A stretch of 45,111 bases of DNA. It comes from WS-7 sp036505295 (lineage in GTDB: Bacteria; Eisenbacteria; RBG-16-71-46; SZUA-252). A program made the translations under genes and the position numbers. Position 1 is the stretch's first letter, and each line of letters starts with the position of its first letter. The stretch lies in assembly GCA_036505295.1 (NCBI GenBank), contig DASXTQ010000071.1, forward strand, positions 1-45,111. The letters run 5' to 3'. This document shows positions 30,012-38,837 of the stretch, in pieces. The notes below the pieces were generated by a model that made no database searches, was not told the origin of the DNA, and saw nothing but the letters and a program-made list of their open reading frames with translations.

Positions 30012-33000
30012 ATGGATCCGTGCCTTCCCAGCCGATTCATCCGCTTCGTTCTCCCGGCCTCATGCGCGTTCGCGACCCTGATCTGTCTGGCGGGACGGGC
30101 GAGCGCCGCCGAGCGGATCAAGATCAGCGCTGACGCCGTTACGTCGCCGTCCATCACTTCCTCCGCCCGACCCGGCGGTGAGTTTCGCCAGTCCCCGGCC
30201 GCAACGACGACGTGGCTGCAATACCCCGGCGCGTGCTCGGATCGCTACGCCGGCACCTGGGCGGGTCGTTCCACACCGCAGGCCGACTCGCTGAACACCT
30301 ACACGCCCGGGGGAACTGGGCCTTACACGGTCGTCGACCAATCTCTCCGTGAGATCCTCTGGCACGTTTCGGACAACGCGACCTGCACCCCCGGGGTAAC
30401 CTGCCCGCCGGCGCTCGTTGGGAGCCGGATGCTCTGGTGTGGCAAGTTCGACGCGAACTGGGTGGTCCAATACGGGTATTCCAACTTTACCTATCAGATT
30501 CTTTACCTCGACACGGGTACCCATGCCGGCAACTATGACCTCACGGTAACGTACAACTTCAGCGGCGAGTCCTACTACGACCACGCGTACCTGATCGGTG
30601 GCGGCGATGGCGCCACGGATCCCATCGGGAACAATCGCGGGGTCCTGGACAACATCATCGCGGACGGCTCCTCGGGCAACGCAAGGCTCCTGGTTGGTTG
30701 GACAGGGAGTGTATCGCCGGGCACACCCAATGCGACCGGTGGGAACACGACCGGCGGTACGGTTCAGATTCAGGGGAGCCCGTCAGGACCCCCGACCACC
30801 GTAGTGGGTGCGTCGTTCACGATCGAGGCACAGCACCGCGCGCTGTATCTGGTATTCCGTTCGGATTGCTTTGTATCGTCGGAAGACGGGCTCTCGCCCG
30901 ATGGCCACGGGCCGCAATTCGACAACATCTCCACAAGCGACAACGGTTCCCTTTATACGGACGAGGCTCCCTCCGGCGGGGTCGACGCCTTCTCCGGCAA
31001 CGTGATCAAAGGAACGTCCGGCGCTCCCGTGATCTCGGCCCGCGTTCCACCGGGCGTGGGCACCTTCTGGCAGCTGGTCTCGGGGAATAATCTTCCGACC
31101 CCCGACGTCTGCTCGCCGAAGAACTTGTCGACCGACCTCATGTTCATGGGCGGAAACGGCACGACCTTTCACACCGTGCCGAACGAAGCGACCGCCTTCG
31201 TTTCATGCACATTTCCAGTCCCGGCGGGGACAGCCTCTGTCATCGCGCAGTGGTCTCAGTACCTGGACATGCCCGCGTATCAGGGCTACGTCCAGTTCGC
31301 CGAGTACCGGTACTTCCGAGACGGCCTATGGTCGACCTGGAGAAGCACGGACGGCGGTGGCACGCGGCGGGTCGGGGCCATCCAAGCGTGGGGCAGCGTT
31401 CGATCCGAGCTTGCCGAGGCAGCCCGGGCCGATTCGGTCCAGCTGCGATACTCGATCCGATGCGTTCCGGAGACCGCGGCCGATCTGCAAAACTGCGGCG
31501 ATGTGATTTACGGCTTGCTCTACGACGATTTGCGGCTCGAGGTCGTAAGCGGCGTCCCCGCTCCCGTGTTCGGGATTTACCCCGCCTTTCTGGCGCAATC
31601 GACCTTCGTTGACGGCAGCATGGGTGGCGTCGGCTGCAGTGGGGGCACCGTGGCGGCTCACGAGTGCTGGCCCGGCGTCCGCGGCTCCGACAACGGCCAA
31701 CCCTCCGCCGTACACGACAACTTCAACAGTCCGCTCGGCGACTCCGTCGTCCTTTCGATCGGCTCTGGGCTCCGCAGAAACGGGAAAGGGCTCAACTGGC
31801 ATCATGGGTTCGACAAATCGGTGAACGCGGGGCTGACCATCGCGCACACGAACCCGAACTTCATATCCCTTTACGACAAGCCGCGTGTGATTTACCGGCT
31901 GTTCGACCCGGCGAGCAAGACCTGGAGCCCCTTCGATTCGAGCGAGCTCGATGCGAACGGCGTCGCCGTCGGCGGATCAGACACGGTCCTCATCGACTCG
32001 AAATTCCGGATGAACTGGCCCCCTCGCGACAAGGTCGGGATGGTTCTTCCCGGCGGATTCACGATCAACGGCCAAGGGTCGTACTCCGCGCTGCGCTTTC
32101 TCCCCCGGGGGACGCGGCTCCAGTATTACTTCAAGGGGGTCGACATCAACGGGGGGAAAACCTATCAGTTCGGCTCGGACTTGCGCGCCCTTGAGGTCGA
32201 GGACCTGCCAATCCTCCCCGGCGGCTCGATCCGCGCGCCCGATATCATCGAATTCGACGTCCTTCCTGGTGCCTACGCTCCAGGAGCGGGCGGTACCCTT
32301 CTGGCCGGACGCACGGACACGCCGATTCTCAATTTGGACGGCGTTCATACCGCATGGGGCTCCTCAGCGGATCCGGTAACCCAGGCCCTCCGGGCGCTGG
32401 GGGTTCGCGCGGATCGCTATCGCCTGCTGCAAGGAACCGAGCAGGGCTCGAACGTGGGCGGGCACGAGTTCGCCGGCACTCGTCCCGGGCGCCTTGGCAA
32501 CTATTTCCCGAACATGGACGAGTATGGGATCAAGGACTCCCTCGCCGCCTGGTACCGGATCATGATCGAGTCCTCGCACGTGCGGGCCTCGTTCGTCCTG
32601 GAAGAGTCCGATTCGAAGCTCATCAATCAATGGTGGTCCACGCCCACGCCGGGCACCGATGGCGGTGACCGGTGTCTCCTCTCCACGGGAAACGATTTCT
32701 TCGCAGCGCTGCTGGCGGTGGGTGGCGTACCACACCCGAACAACAACGCGCTGGCGACCCAGGTGTTCGGCGTCGCCGCAGCGGTGAACCAGTGGAATGG
32801 CGGCGCGAGCAATCAGTTTCCGCTGATCAAAGACATGTTCGCGGATCCTGCCGCGGGTCCCGGGCTCGGCGTCTCGGGGGCTTATAGCTATATTGTGGAC
32901 GGCGGGTGCCCGATGGGGGACCGTTTCGACGCGTTGACCAAAATCGGGACCGCAGATGCTCAGAACTCGGCGACCTATCCGACGTTCGGTGGTGCGACGA

Positions 33001-33626
33001 ACACGGCCGCGGTGGCTCACAGCGCCGAGAGGGACGTGATCCCTGATCACGACAGGAACAAGGCGGTAGGCTACGGCTTCTCGATCCAGCTCATCCGCCA
33101 GGGTGGCATGAACATGGTCGACACTCGCGCGCAGGTGCTCTACAAGTTCCTGACGAGCTGCCGCGGGCCGAGGACGACGACAGATACAGCTTCATGCTGG
33201 CCGTGCCCGACCGACGCGAACAAGTACGGCAACTGGGCGACCTTGACAGGCTTCCAGACCGGCACGTACGGGCCGCTCTATCGGATCCAGGACCATACCA
33301 AGGTCCTGACGGGGACGGGGGAGCCTGGGCCTGAGACGCCCCGCTTCATCAACGCACTCTCTCAAAACCGTCCGAATCCATTCAACCCCGAAACGATCAT
33401 TTCCTACAGCCTTGCCGCGAGAGGGAAAGTGGCGATCCGGATTTACGACGTCTCGGGACGGCGCGTCAGGACACTCGTCGATGCGGTGAAGGACCCCGGG
33501 GTTTATCAGGCCCGATGGACCGGGGAGCTTGATTCCGGCGGAAAGGCCGCGAGTAGTATTTACTTCTACAAGATCACCTACCCAGACGGCACGTCGTCGG
33601 CGAAGAAGATGGCCATACTTCGGTAG
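30012..33626 (+). CDS. Large secreted protein with C-terminal FlgD-Ig-like sorting tag, unknown function
   Basis: The 1204-residue protein has a signal peptide (~9-32, cleavage likely after GRASA) and ends in a clear sorting-type domain (~1115-1204): QNRPNPFNPETIISYSL, VAIRIYDVSGRRVRTLVD, GVYQARWTG, SSIYFYKITYPDGT and KKMAIL. The long middle is rich in Gly, Ser, Thr and aromatic residues with beta-sandwich-like stretches (YDLTVTYNFSGESYYDHAYL, QLRYSIRCVPETAADLQNCG), several cysteines, and no catalytic motif I recognise. Start ATG has GGAGG four bases upstream. It probably functions on the cell surface or outside. It ends 38 bases before the inverted repeat in front of the kinase gene. Confidence 0.8.
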   Translation: MDPCLPSRFIRFVLPASCAFATLICLAGRASAAERIKISADAVTSPSITSSARPGGEFRQSPAATTTWLQYPGACSDRYAGTWAGRSTPQADSLNTYTPGGTGPYTVVDQSLREILWHVSDNATCTPGVTCPPALVGSRMLWCGKFDANWVVQYGYSNFTYQILYLDTGTHAGNYDLTVTYNFSGESYYDHAYLIGGGDGATDPIGNNRGVLDNIIADGSSGNARLLVGWTGSVSPGTPNATGGNTTGGTVQIQGSPSGPPTTVVGASFTIEAQHRALYLVFRSDCFVSSEDGLSPDGHGPQFDNISTSDNGSLYTDEAPSGGVDAFSGNVIKGTSGAPVISARVPPGVGTFWQLVSGNNLPTPDVCSPKNLSTDLMFMGGNGTTFHTVPNEATAFVSCTFPVPAGTASVIAQWSQYLDMPAYQGYVQFAEYRYFRDGLWSTWRSTDGGGTRRVGAIQAWGSVRSELAEAARADSVQLRYSIRCVPETAADLQNCGDVIYGLLYDDLRLEVVSGVPAPVFGIYPAFLAQSTFVDGSMGGVGCSGGTVAAHECWPGVRGSDNGQPSAVHDNFNSPLGDSVVLSIGSGLRRNGKGLNWHHGFDKSVNAGLTIAHTNPNFISLYDKPRVIYRLFDPASKTWSPFDSSELDANGVAVGGSDTVLIDSKFRMNWPPRDKVGMVLPGGFTINGQGSYSALRFLPRGTRLQYYFKGVDINGGKTYQFGSDLRALEVEDLPILPGGSIRAPDIIEFDVLPGAYAPGAGGTLLAGRTDTPILNLDGVHTAWGSSADPVTQALRALGVRADRYRLLQGTEQGSNVGGHEFAGTRPGRLGNYFPNMDEYGIKDSLAAWYRIMIESSHVRASFVLEESDSKLINQWWSTPTPGTDGGDRCLLSTGNDFFAALLAVGGVPHPNNNALATQVFGVAAAVNQWNGGASNQFPLIKDMFADPAAGPGLGVSGAYSYIVDGGCPMGDRFDALTKIGTADAQNSATYPTFGGATNTAAVAHSAERDVIPDHDRNKAVGYGFSIQLIRQGGMNMVDTRAQVLYKFLTSCRGPRTTTDTASCWPCPTDANKYGNWATLTGFQTGTYGPLYRIQDHTKVLTGTGEPGPETPRFINALSQNRPNPFNPETIISYSLAARGKVAIRIYDVSGRRVRTLVDAVKDPGVYQARWTGELDSGGKAASSIYFYKITYPDGTSSAKKMAILR

Positions 33627-33663
33627 TAGGCGTCGCGGTCCTCGTCGTGCCGGCCGAAAGCGG

Positions 33664-33684
33664 GCCAAATCCGGCTCATTTGGC
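33664..33684. promoter_or_regulatory. Inverted repeat overlapping the -35 box of the kinase gene
   Basis: GCCAAAT (33664-33670), seven bases, ATTTGGC (33678-33684). The right arm overlaps TTGGCA of the promoter candidate, so a bound protein would compete with RNA polymerase. No T-tract follows, so it does not look like the terminator of the upstream gene. Confidence 0.5.
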
Positions 33685-33709
33685 AAAGGGCTGGGGTTTG
33701 ACCTAAAGT
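33680..33709 (+). promoter_or_regulatory. Promoter candidate giving a leaderless kinase mRNA
   Basis: TTGGCA (33680-33685), 18 bases, TAAAGT (33704-33709). The transcript would begin at about 33716, the A of the ATG. No Shine-Dalgarno sequence precedes that ATG, in agreement with leaderless translation. If the start is instead GTG 33749 (GAGG nearby), the leader would be ~33 bases. Confidence 0.4.
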
Positions 33710-33715
33710 TCCTCC

Positions 33716-36700
33716 ATGGCCCGCCCCAATTCCCAATCCGAGGCCCACGTGGGCAGTCCGGTCGGCAAGACCATCTCGCGGTACCGCATCGAGGAACACC
33801 TCGGCTCCGGCGGCATGGGAGCCGTCTATCGCGCCCGTGATGAGCGCCTCGATCGCGCGGTGGCGCTGAAGATCCTTTCGGAAGACGCGCTGACGTCGAG
33901 CTCGGCACGCCAGCGCTTCATCCGCGAGGCTCAGCTTGCCGCAACCCTGAACCATCCGAATATCGTCACGATCTACGAGGTGGAGGAAGCGGACGGTTAT
34001 CACTTCATCGCGATGGAGTACGTCGAAGGGGAAACGCTCCGCGCCCGGGTAGCGCGCGCTCCGCTTTCGCTTGAGGAGATCGTGCAAGTCGGCGGTGACG
34101 TTGCGGAAGCACTCGAGTCCGCCCACGCTGTGGGGCTCATCCACCGGGACATCAAGCCGGCGAACATTCTCCTCACGCGCTCAGGTCGCGCCAAGGTGGC
34201 GGATTTTGGCCTCGCCAAGCGCCTGGAAGGCGCCTCGGGCCCGGCTTCCGCTCCGGTCGCAACGGTCAGTCATTTGACGGAAGCAGGCGTTGTGACGGGC
34301 ACGGTCTCGTACATGTCCCCCGAGCAGACGCGCGGCGACGCACTGGATGGCCGATCCGACCTCTTCTCCCTGGGGGTCGTGCTCTACGAGGCGGCGACAG
34401 GGCGGATCCCGTTCGAGGGTCCGAGTGCTCTCACCGTGATCCACGAGATCGCGATGGTTGAGCCGCCCGCCCCGAGCAGGATCAAGCAAGGACTTCCGCG
34501 CGCGTTCGACGGGATCGTGGCGCGCGCGATGGCGAAAGAGCGTGAGCGACGCTTCGGCCGGGGCTCGGAGATCGCGGCAGCGCTTCGCGCGTTGCTCGAG
34601 GGTCCGTCCACGGCAGTGGAGTCGTCCGAGGGCTTGCAGACGCAGCCCACGCGGGTCGCGAACAACCTCCCGATCTCGCTCACAAGCTTTGTGGGGCGGC
34701 AGGATGAGATGGAAGAGGTAGCGCGCCTCCTCGCCTCGGCGCGCCTCGTCACGCTTCTTGGTTCCGGCGGCTGCGGCAAGACGAGGCTCGCGATTCAGGT
34801 GGCGCGCAATCTGCTCGAGAGCTATCCGGACGGCGCCTGGATGGTGGAGCTGGCGGCCCTCTCGGATCCCAGCCTCGTGCCGCAGAGCGTGGCGACCGCG
34901 TTGGGACTTCGGGAGGAGCCGGAGCGGCCGCTTCTCGCGACCCTGGCGGAGCACATGGGTTCCCGCACACTCCTCCTTGTGCTGGACAACTGCGAGCACC
35001 TGACCCCGGCGTGCGCCGCGCTTGCCCGGGCGCTTCTGGAGGCGGCTCCCGCGATTCGCATCCTGGCCACGAGCCGACAAGCCCTCGGGGTGCCGGGCGA
35101 AAGCCTCTGGCGAATTCCGTCGCTTAGCATCCCTGATCCGCGCGGCGCTCCTCTTCCGCGGCAGCTCCTGAGCCGCTATGGAGCGGTGCGTCTCTTCGTG
35201 GACCGCGCCGCGGCGGCGCAGGCCACCTTCGCGCTCACCGACCAGAACGCCTGGACCGTGGCGCAGATCTGTGGCCGTCTGGACGGAATCCCTCTCGCGA
35301 TCGAGCTCGCAGCCGCGCGCGTCAAGGTTCTCCCTGTGGCGCAGATTCTTGGTCGGCTCGAGGACCGTTTCCGGCTCCTCACATACGGGAGCGCGGCGAC
35401 CCTTCCGCGTCAGCAGACCCTGCGGGCGACGGTGGACTGGAGCTACGACCTCCTCGAGAGCAAAGAACAGCAGCTCTTCCACCGGATCAGCGTTTTCGCA
35501 GGAGGGCTCTCGCTCGAGGCGGCGGAAGCGGTCTGCTCCGGCGACGGCATTGGGGAAGAGGAGATCCTGGATCTGCTCGCGCACCTCGTCGACAAGTCGC
35601 TCCTCACGCCCGAGGAGGGATTCGAGAACACCGCGCGGTACCGAATGCTCGAGACATTGCGGGCGTACGGGAGGGAGCGGCTCCAGCACGCCGGAGGATG
35701 GGACCGCTATGTGGATCGCCACGGCGAATTCTATCGAGCGCTCGCGGAACGCGCGGAGCCCGAGCTCATGGGTCCCGAACAGGCCTCGTGGCTCAATCGC
35801 CTCGAGGAGGAGCACGATAATTTCCGCCAGGCGATCGAAGGGGCGAGCGGGCGCGGAAACTTCGCCCGCGGACTCTCGTTGTGCGGGAACGTGTGGCGGT
35901 TCTGGTGGATCCGGGGGCTCTGGCAGGAGGGAAACGGGCGCCTCTGCAAGATCCTGGACCTCGCCGAGGCGAGGGACCGAAGCCCGGAGCGCGCCAAAGC
36001 GCTCCACGGCGCTGTTGTGATCTCTCGCGGTCTCGGCGACTACGCCGCCTCCCACACTCGAATCGACTCTTGGATTTCAATCGCGCGCGAGACGGAGGAT
36101 CGGGAGGAGCTTGCGCTCTCGCTAAAGGAGCTTGGGAATCTTGCCTACGTGAAAGGGGACCACACGGCGGCGAAATCCGCCTACGAGGAAAGCCTCGTCC
36201 ACTTCCGCGGTGTGGGCGATCGCCACGGTATTGCCGCGGTCCTCCACAATCTAGGGAGCTTGTCCCTGGGTCAGGAGGACTTCTCACGGGCACGGCGCTT
36301 CTACGAGGAATCTCTGGCGCTGGAGCGGGAGCTGGGAGACAGGACAAACGAAGCAGTGAGCCTGAACGGCCTAGGAACCGCGGCCCGCGCTCATGGCGAC
36401 GATTCGGCGGCCCTCGCCTACCAAGAGCAGGGTCTCGCTCTCCAGCGGGAGCTGGGAGACAGATCCGGAATCGCCTACTCCCTGGGTGAGCTGGGCCTTC
36501 TTGCGGCGAACGCGCGCGAGTTCGCGCGCGCCAAGAGCTACCTCGTGGAAAGCTTGGCCATCCTGCGCGAGATGGGTGATCGGCAGGCCATGGTCGACGC
36601 CCTGGAGCGGTTTGCGGCGCTGGAATTCCGACAGGACCAGCCGGAGCGTGCCCTGATTCTTTATGGGGCCTCCCGCGCGTTGCGGGAGATGCTGGGCGTG

Positions 36701-36850
36701 GAACCCATGCCGTCCGATCGGCGCCGCATCCAAGGGGAATTGGAAACCCTCTGGGATCTTGTGGGCGCGGACGGAGCCTCCGAGATCTTTTCGAAAGGGC
36801 GGAGCATGACACTTGAGAAAGCATTCGATTTTGCATCGGGCGAGGCATAG
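33716..36850 (+). CDS. Serine/threonine kinase fused to a STAND-type ATPase and TPR repeats
   Basis: The 1044-residue signalling protein has a Hanks-type kinase domain (~22-292): glycine loop LGSGGMGAVYRA, K52 in VALKIL, HRDIKPAN with D145 and N150, DFG at 163-165, and an SPEQTRGDALDGRSDLFSLG activation segment. A STAND/AfsR-like NTPase follows (~325-640): Walker A GSGGCGKT (349-356), Walker B LLLVLDN (419-425), ATSRQALGVPGE and a winged-helix-like region (LATYGSAATLPRQQTLRATVDWSYDLL-type). TPRs fill ~770-1010. All kinase residues needed for activity are visible. No transmembrane segment is seen, so it is cytoplasmic. It probably senses a ligand or partner through the TPRs and signals by phosphorylation; targets are unknown. 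ATG 33716 or GTG 33749 may be the start. Confidence 0.9.
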   Translation: MARPNSQSEAHVGSPVGKTISRYRIEEHLGSGGMGAVYRARDERLDRAVALKILSEDALTSSSARQRFIREAQLAATLNHPNIVTIYEVEEADGYHFIAMEYVEGETLRARVARAPLSLEEIVQVGGDVAEALESAHAVGLIHRDIKPANILLTRSGRAKVADFGLAKRLEGASGPASAPVATVSHLTEAGVVTGTVSYMSPEQTRGDALDGRSDLFSLGVVLYEAATGRIPFEGPSALTVIHEIAMVEPPAPSRIKQGLPRAFDGIVARAMAKERERRFGRGSEIAAALRALLEGPSTAVESSEGLQTQPTRVANNLPISLTSFVGRQDEMEEVARLLASARLVTLLGSGGCGKTRLAIQVARNLLESYPDGAWMVELAALSDPSLVPQSVATALGLREEPERPLLATLAEHMGSRTLLLVLDNCEHLTPACAALARALLEAAPAIRILATSRQALGVPGESLWRIPSLSIPDPRGAPLPRQLLSRYGAVRLFVDRAAAAQATFALTDQNAWTVAQICGRLDGIPLAIELAAARVKVLPVAQILGRLEDRFRLLTYGSAATLPRQQTLRATVDWSYDLLESKEQQLFHRISVFAGGLSLEAAEAVCSGDGIGEEEILDLLAHLVDKSLLTPEEGFENTARYRMLETLRAYGRERLQHAGGWDRYVDRHGEFYRALAERAEPELMGPEQASWLNRLEEEHDNFRQAIEGASGRGNFARGLSLCGNVWRFWWIRGLWQEGNGRLCKILDLAEARDRSPERAKALHGAVVISRGLGDYAASHTRIDSWISIARETEDREELALSLKELGNLAYVKGDHTAAKSAYEESLVHFRGVGDRHGIAAVLHNLGSLSLGQEDFSRARRFYEESLALERELGDRTNEAVSLNGLGTAARAHGDDSAALAYQEQGLALQRELGDRSGIAYSLGELGLLAANAREFARAKSYLVESLAILREMGDRQAMVDALERFAALEFRQDQPERALILYGASRALREMLGVEPMPSDRRRIQGELETLWDLVGADGASEIFSKGRSMTLEKAFDFASGEA

Positions 36851-36912
36851 ATTCAGAGGTCACGCACCGTGGGGGAAACGGACGTTTGGCAGTCGTCAAA
36901 AAGGAGGCGGTC

Positions 36913-37476
36913 GTGAAATCCTTAGTGCTGGCCTTGGCCCTCGGTCTTGCTCTCGCGTTTCCCGTAGCAGCTCAGGATTCTACCTCTGCCCCACCCGCCG
37001 CAACGCCGGCGCCCGCGGCAACGGCGCCGCCCGCGGCGGCGACTCCCACTCCTGCGACGCCGGCGGCGCCCGCGCACGTCATGGTCACCCCATTGCAGAT
37101 GAAGTGGGGCGACCCACCCGCGGTACTGAGGAAGGGAGCCAGGTTCGTTGTCCTGTCCGGCGATCCTGGGGCGCCCGGTCCGTACACGATTCGGCTCAAG
37201 CTGCCGGCTGGGTACAAGATCGCCCCGCACTGGCATCCCACGGACGAAAACGTGACCGTGATCGCGGGGACGTTTTCGCTTGGGATGGGCGAAAAGTTCG
37301 ATCAGGCGTCCATGAAAACGCTGCCGGCAGGAGGCTACGCCGTCCTGCCCGCGGAAGCGCGGCACTACGCGTGGACCAAAGCGGGAGCGACGGTCCAGGT
37401 CCATGGCATGGGCCCCTTCGTTCTCACCTACGTGAACCCGTCGGACGACCCGAGTCAGTCGACGGGTACGAAGTAG
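36913..37476 (+). CDS. Exported cupin-domain protein
   Basis: I chose GTG 36913 because AAGGAGG (36901-36907) lies five bases upstream and a signal peptide follows directly (MKSLVLALALGLALAFPVAAQ). The 187-residue protein then has a Pro/Ala/Thr-rich linker (~24-58) and a single cupin domain (~75-175): LPAGYKIAPHWHPTDENVTVIAG with the HxH metal-binding pair, and LPAGGYAVLPAEARHYAW. It is probably a periplasmic metal-binding protein; whether it is an enzyme is unknown. It follows the kinase gene by about 60 bases. Confidence 0.83.
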   Translation: MKSLVLALALGLALAFPVAAQDSTSAPPAATPAPAATAPPAAATPTPATPAAPAHVMVTPLQMKWGDPPAVLRKGARFVVLSGDPGAPGPYTIRLKLPAGYKIAPHWHPTDENVTVIAGTFSLGMGEKFDQASMKTLPAGGYAVLPAEARHYAWTKAGATVQVHGMGPFVLTYVNPSDDPSQSTGTK

Positions 37477-37501
37477 CGGACCGAGCCATCGTTCGTAAAC
37501 G

Positions 37502-38782
37502 TTGAGCTGGCGCGACGACCGGCCGCCGATCGTCGTGATCGGCGCGGGAGCGGCTGGATTCGCCGCCGCGATCTTCGCGGCGCGCTCCCGCGCCCTCTCC
37601 GGTCCCCGCGTGTTCCTGCTCGAGAGGACGCGCGATGGCGGCCGAAAGATACTCATGAGCGGTGGAGGGCGATGCAACGTTCTCCCCTCCGCGATCGAGC
37701 CCGCTCAGTTCGTCACCGCGTCCTCGCCGCACACCCTCAAGAAATTGCTCCTGTCCTGGCCGCTCCAAGAGCAACGGAGGTTCTTCGAGGAAGAGTTGGG
37801 CCTTCCGCTCGCCCTCGAGCCCGAGACGGGAAAGCTGTTTCCAGTTTCCAACAAATCGCGCGACGTGCGCGACCGGCTTCGGGACATGGCCGAGCGCGAT
37901 GGGGCCGAGCTGCGCTTCGATTCCTACGTGACGGGCCTCGAGCCCGAGCCGCGCCCGGTCGCTCACCCGGACCAGCCCGCCTGGCGGATCCGGCTTCAAG
38001 GCGGTTTCGAGATCCGCGCGGCGCGGGTCGTCATCGCGACCGGGGGGCTCTCGGTCCCGGCAACCGGGAGCGACGGCACCGGTCTCGACCTTGTTCGCCG
38101 TCTCGGCCATACGATTCACGACACCTACCCAGCACTCACGCCGCTGACCGCCGAGCCGCACCGGTACGCGGCTCTCACGGGCGTCTCGCTCCCGGTGACG
38201 ATGGAAGCGCCGGGTCCCAAGCGAAAGCTCGTGACGAGCGGGGGCTTCCTGTTCACGCACAAGGGATACAGCGGGCCGGCCGTGCTCAACATCTCACACC
38301 TCGCCGTCCTCTCGCGCCGCGCGGGAGGCGAGCGGCAGAGGATTTACGTGCGCTGGACGACAATCGATGCGAAGCAATGGGATCGAATCCTGCGTCAAGA
38401 AGAGGGCACCCTGCTTGGCCTTCTCCGGCCGCACCTCCCGGCGAGGCTGGCGGAGACGCTCCTCGAGGTGGCGGGCGTCGACGGGAGGACCCAACGATCT
38501 CGGCTCAGGCGCGAGGAACGCCTTCGCATCGTCGAGACCTTGACGAAGCATGCGCTTCCCTGGACGGGGGACGAGGGCTACACGAGGGCGGAGGTCACCG
38601 GCGGGGGTGTGGCGCTGAACGAGATCGATCCGCGCACCATGGAAAGCAGGATTTGCCCGGGGCTATTCCTTTGCGGCGAAATCCTCGATGCGTTCGGGCC
38701 CATCGGGGGGTACAACTTCGCATGGGCCTGGGCGACGGGTCGCGCCGCGGGGCTCGGAGCAGCCTCTCTCGCTGGACCCTGA
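37502..38782 (+). CDS. HI0933-like FAD-dependent oxidoreductase (BaiN/YhiN type)
   Basis: The 426-residue flavoprotein has the dinucleotide-binding motif VVIGAGAAGFAAAIFAA at its start, the family hallmark GGRKILMSGGGRCNV, the second FAD motif VVIATGGLSVPATGSDGTGLDL, and the C-terminal ICPGLFLCGEILDAFGPIGGYNFAWAWATGRAAG. Members are NAD(P)/FAD-dependent oxidoreductases of mostly unknown substrate; one clostridial member (BaiN) is linked to bile-acid dehydroxylation, which should not be transferred here. The start is TTG 37502 without a Shine-Dalgarno site and is uncertain; an in-frame GTG at 37535 would cut into the FAD motif. Confidence 0.87.
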   Translation: MSWRDDRPPIVVIGAGAAGFAAAIFAARSRALSGPRVFLLERTRDGGRKILMSGGGRCNVLPSAIEPAQFVTASSPHTLKKLLLSWPLQEQRRFFEEELGLPLALEPETGKLFPVSNKSRDVRDRLRDMAERDGAELRFDSYVTGLEPEPRPVAHPDQPAWRIRLQGGFEIRAARVVIATGGLSVPATGSDGTGLDLVRRLGHTIHDTYPALTPLTAEPHRYAALTGVSLPVTMEAPGPKRKLVTSGGFLFTHKGYSGPAVLNISHLAVLSRRAGGERQRIYVRWTTIDAKQWDRILRQEEGTLLGLLRPHLPARLAETLLEVAGVDGRTQRSRLRREERLRIVETLTKHALPWTGDEGYTRAEVTGGGVALNEIDPRTMESRICPGLFLCGEILDAFGPIGGYNFAWAWATGRAAGLGAASLAGP

Positions 38783-38837
38783 TTTCGCGAACGAACGCTG
38801 GGCTATACTCCCCGATCTCGTGCCGGAAGGAGCCGCG

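Noticed and set aside
34181..36055. 624-codon open frame antisense to the kinase/STAND gene
   Set aside because: Shadow frame in GC-rich DNA; composition and lack of motifs argue against coding, while the plus strand carries kinase, Walker and TPR motifs.
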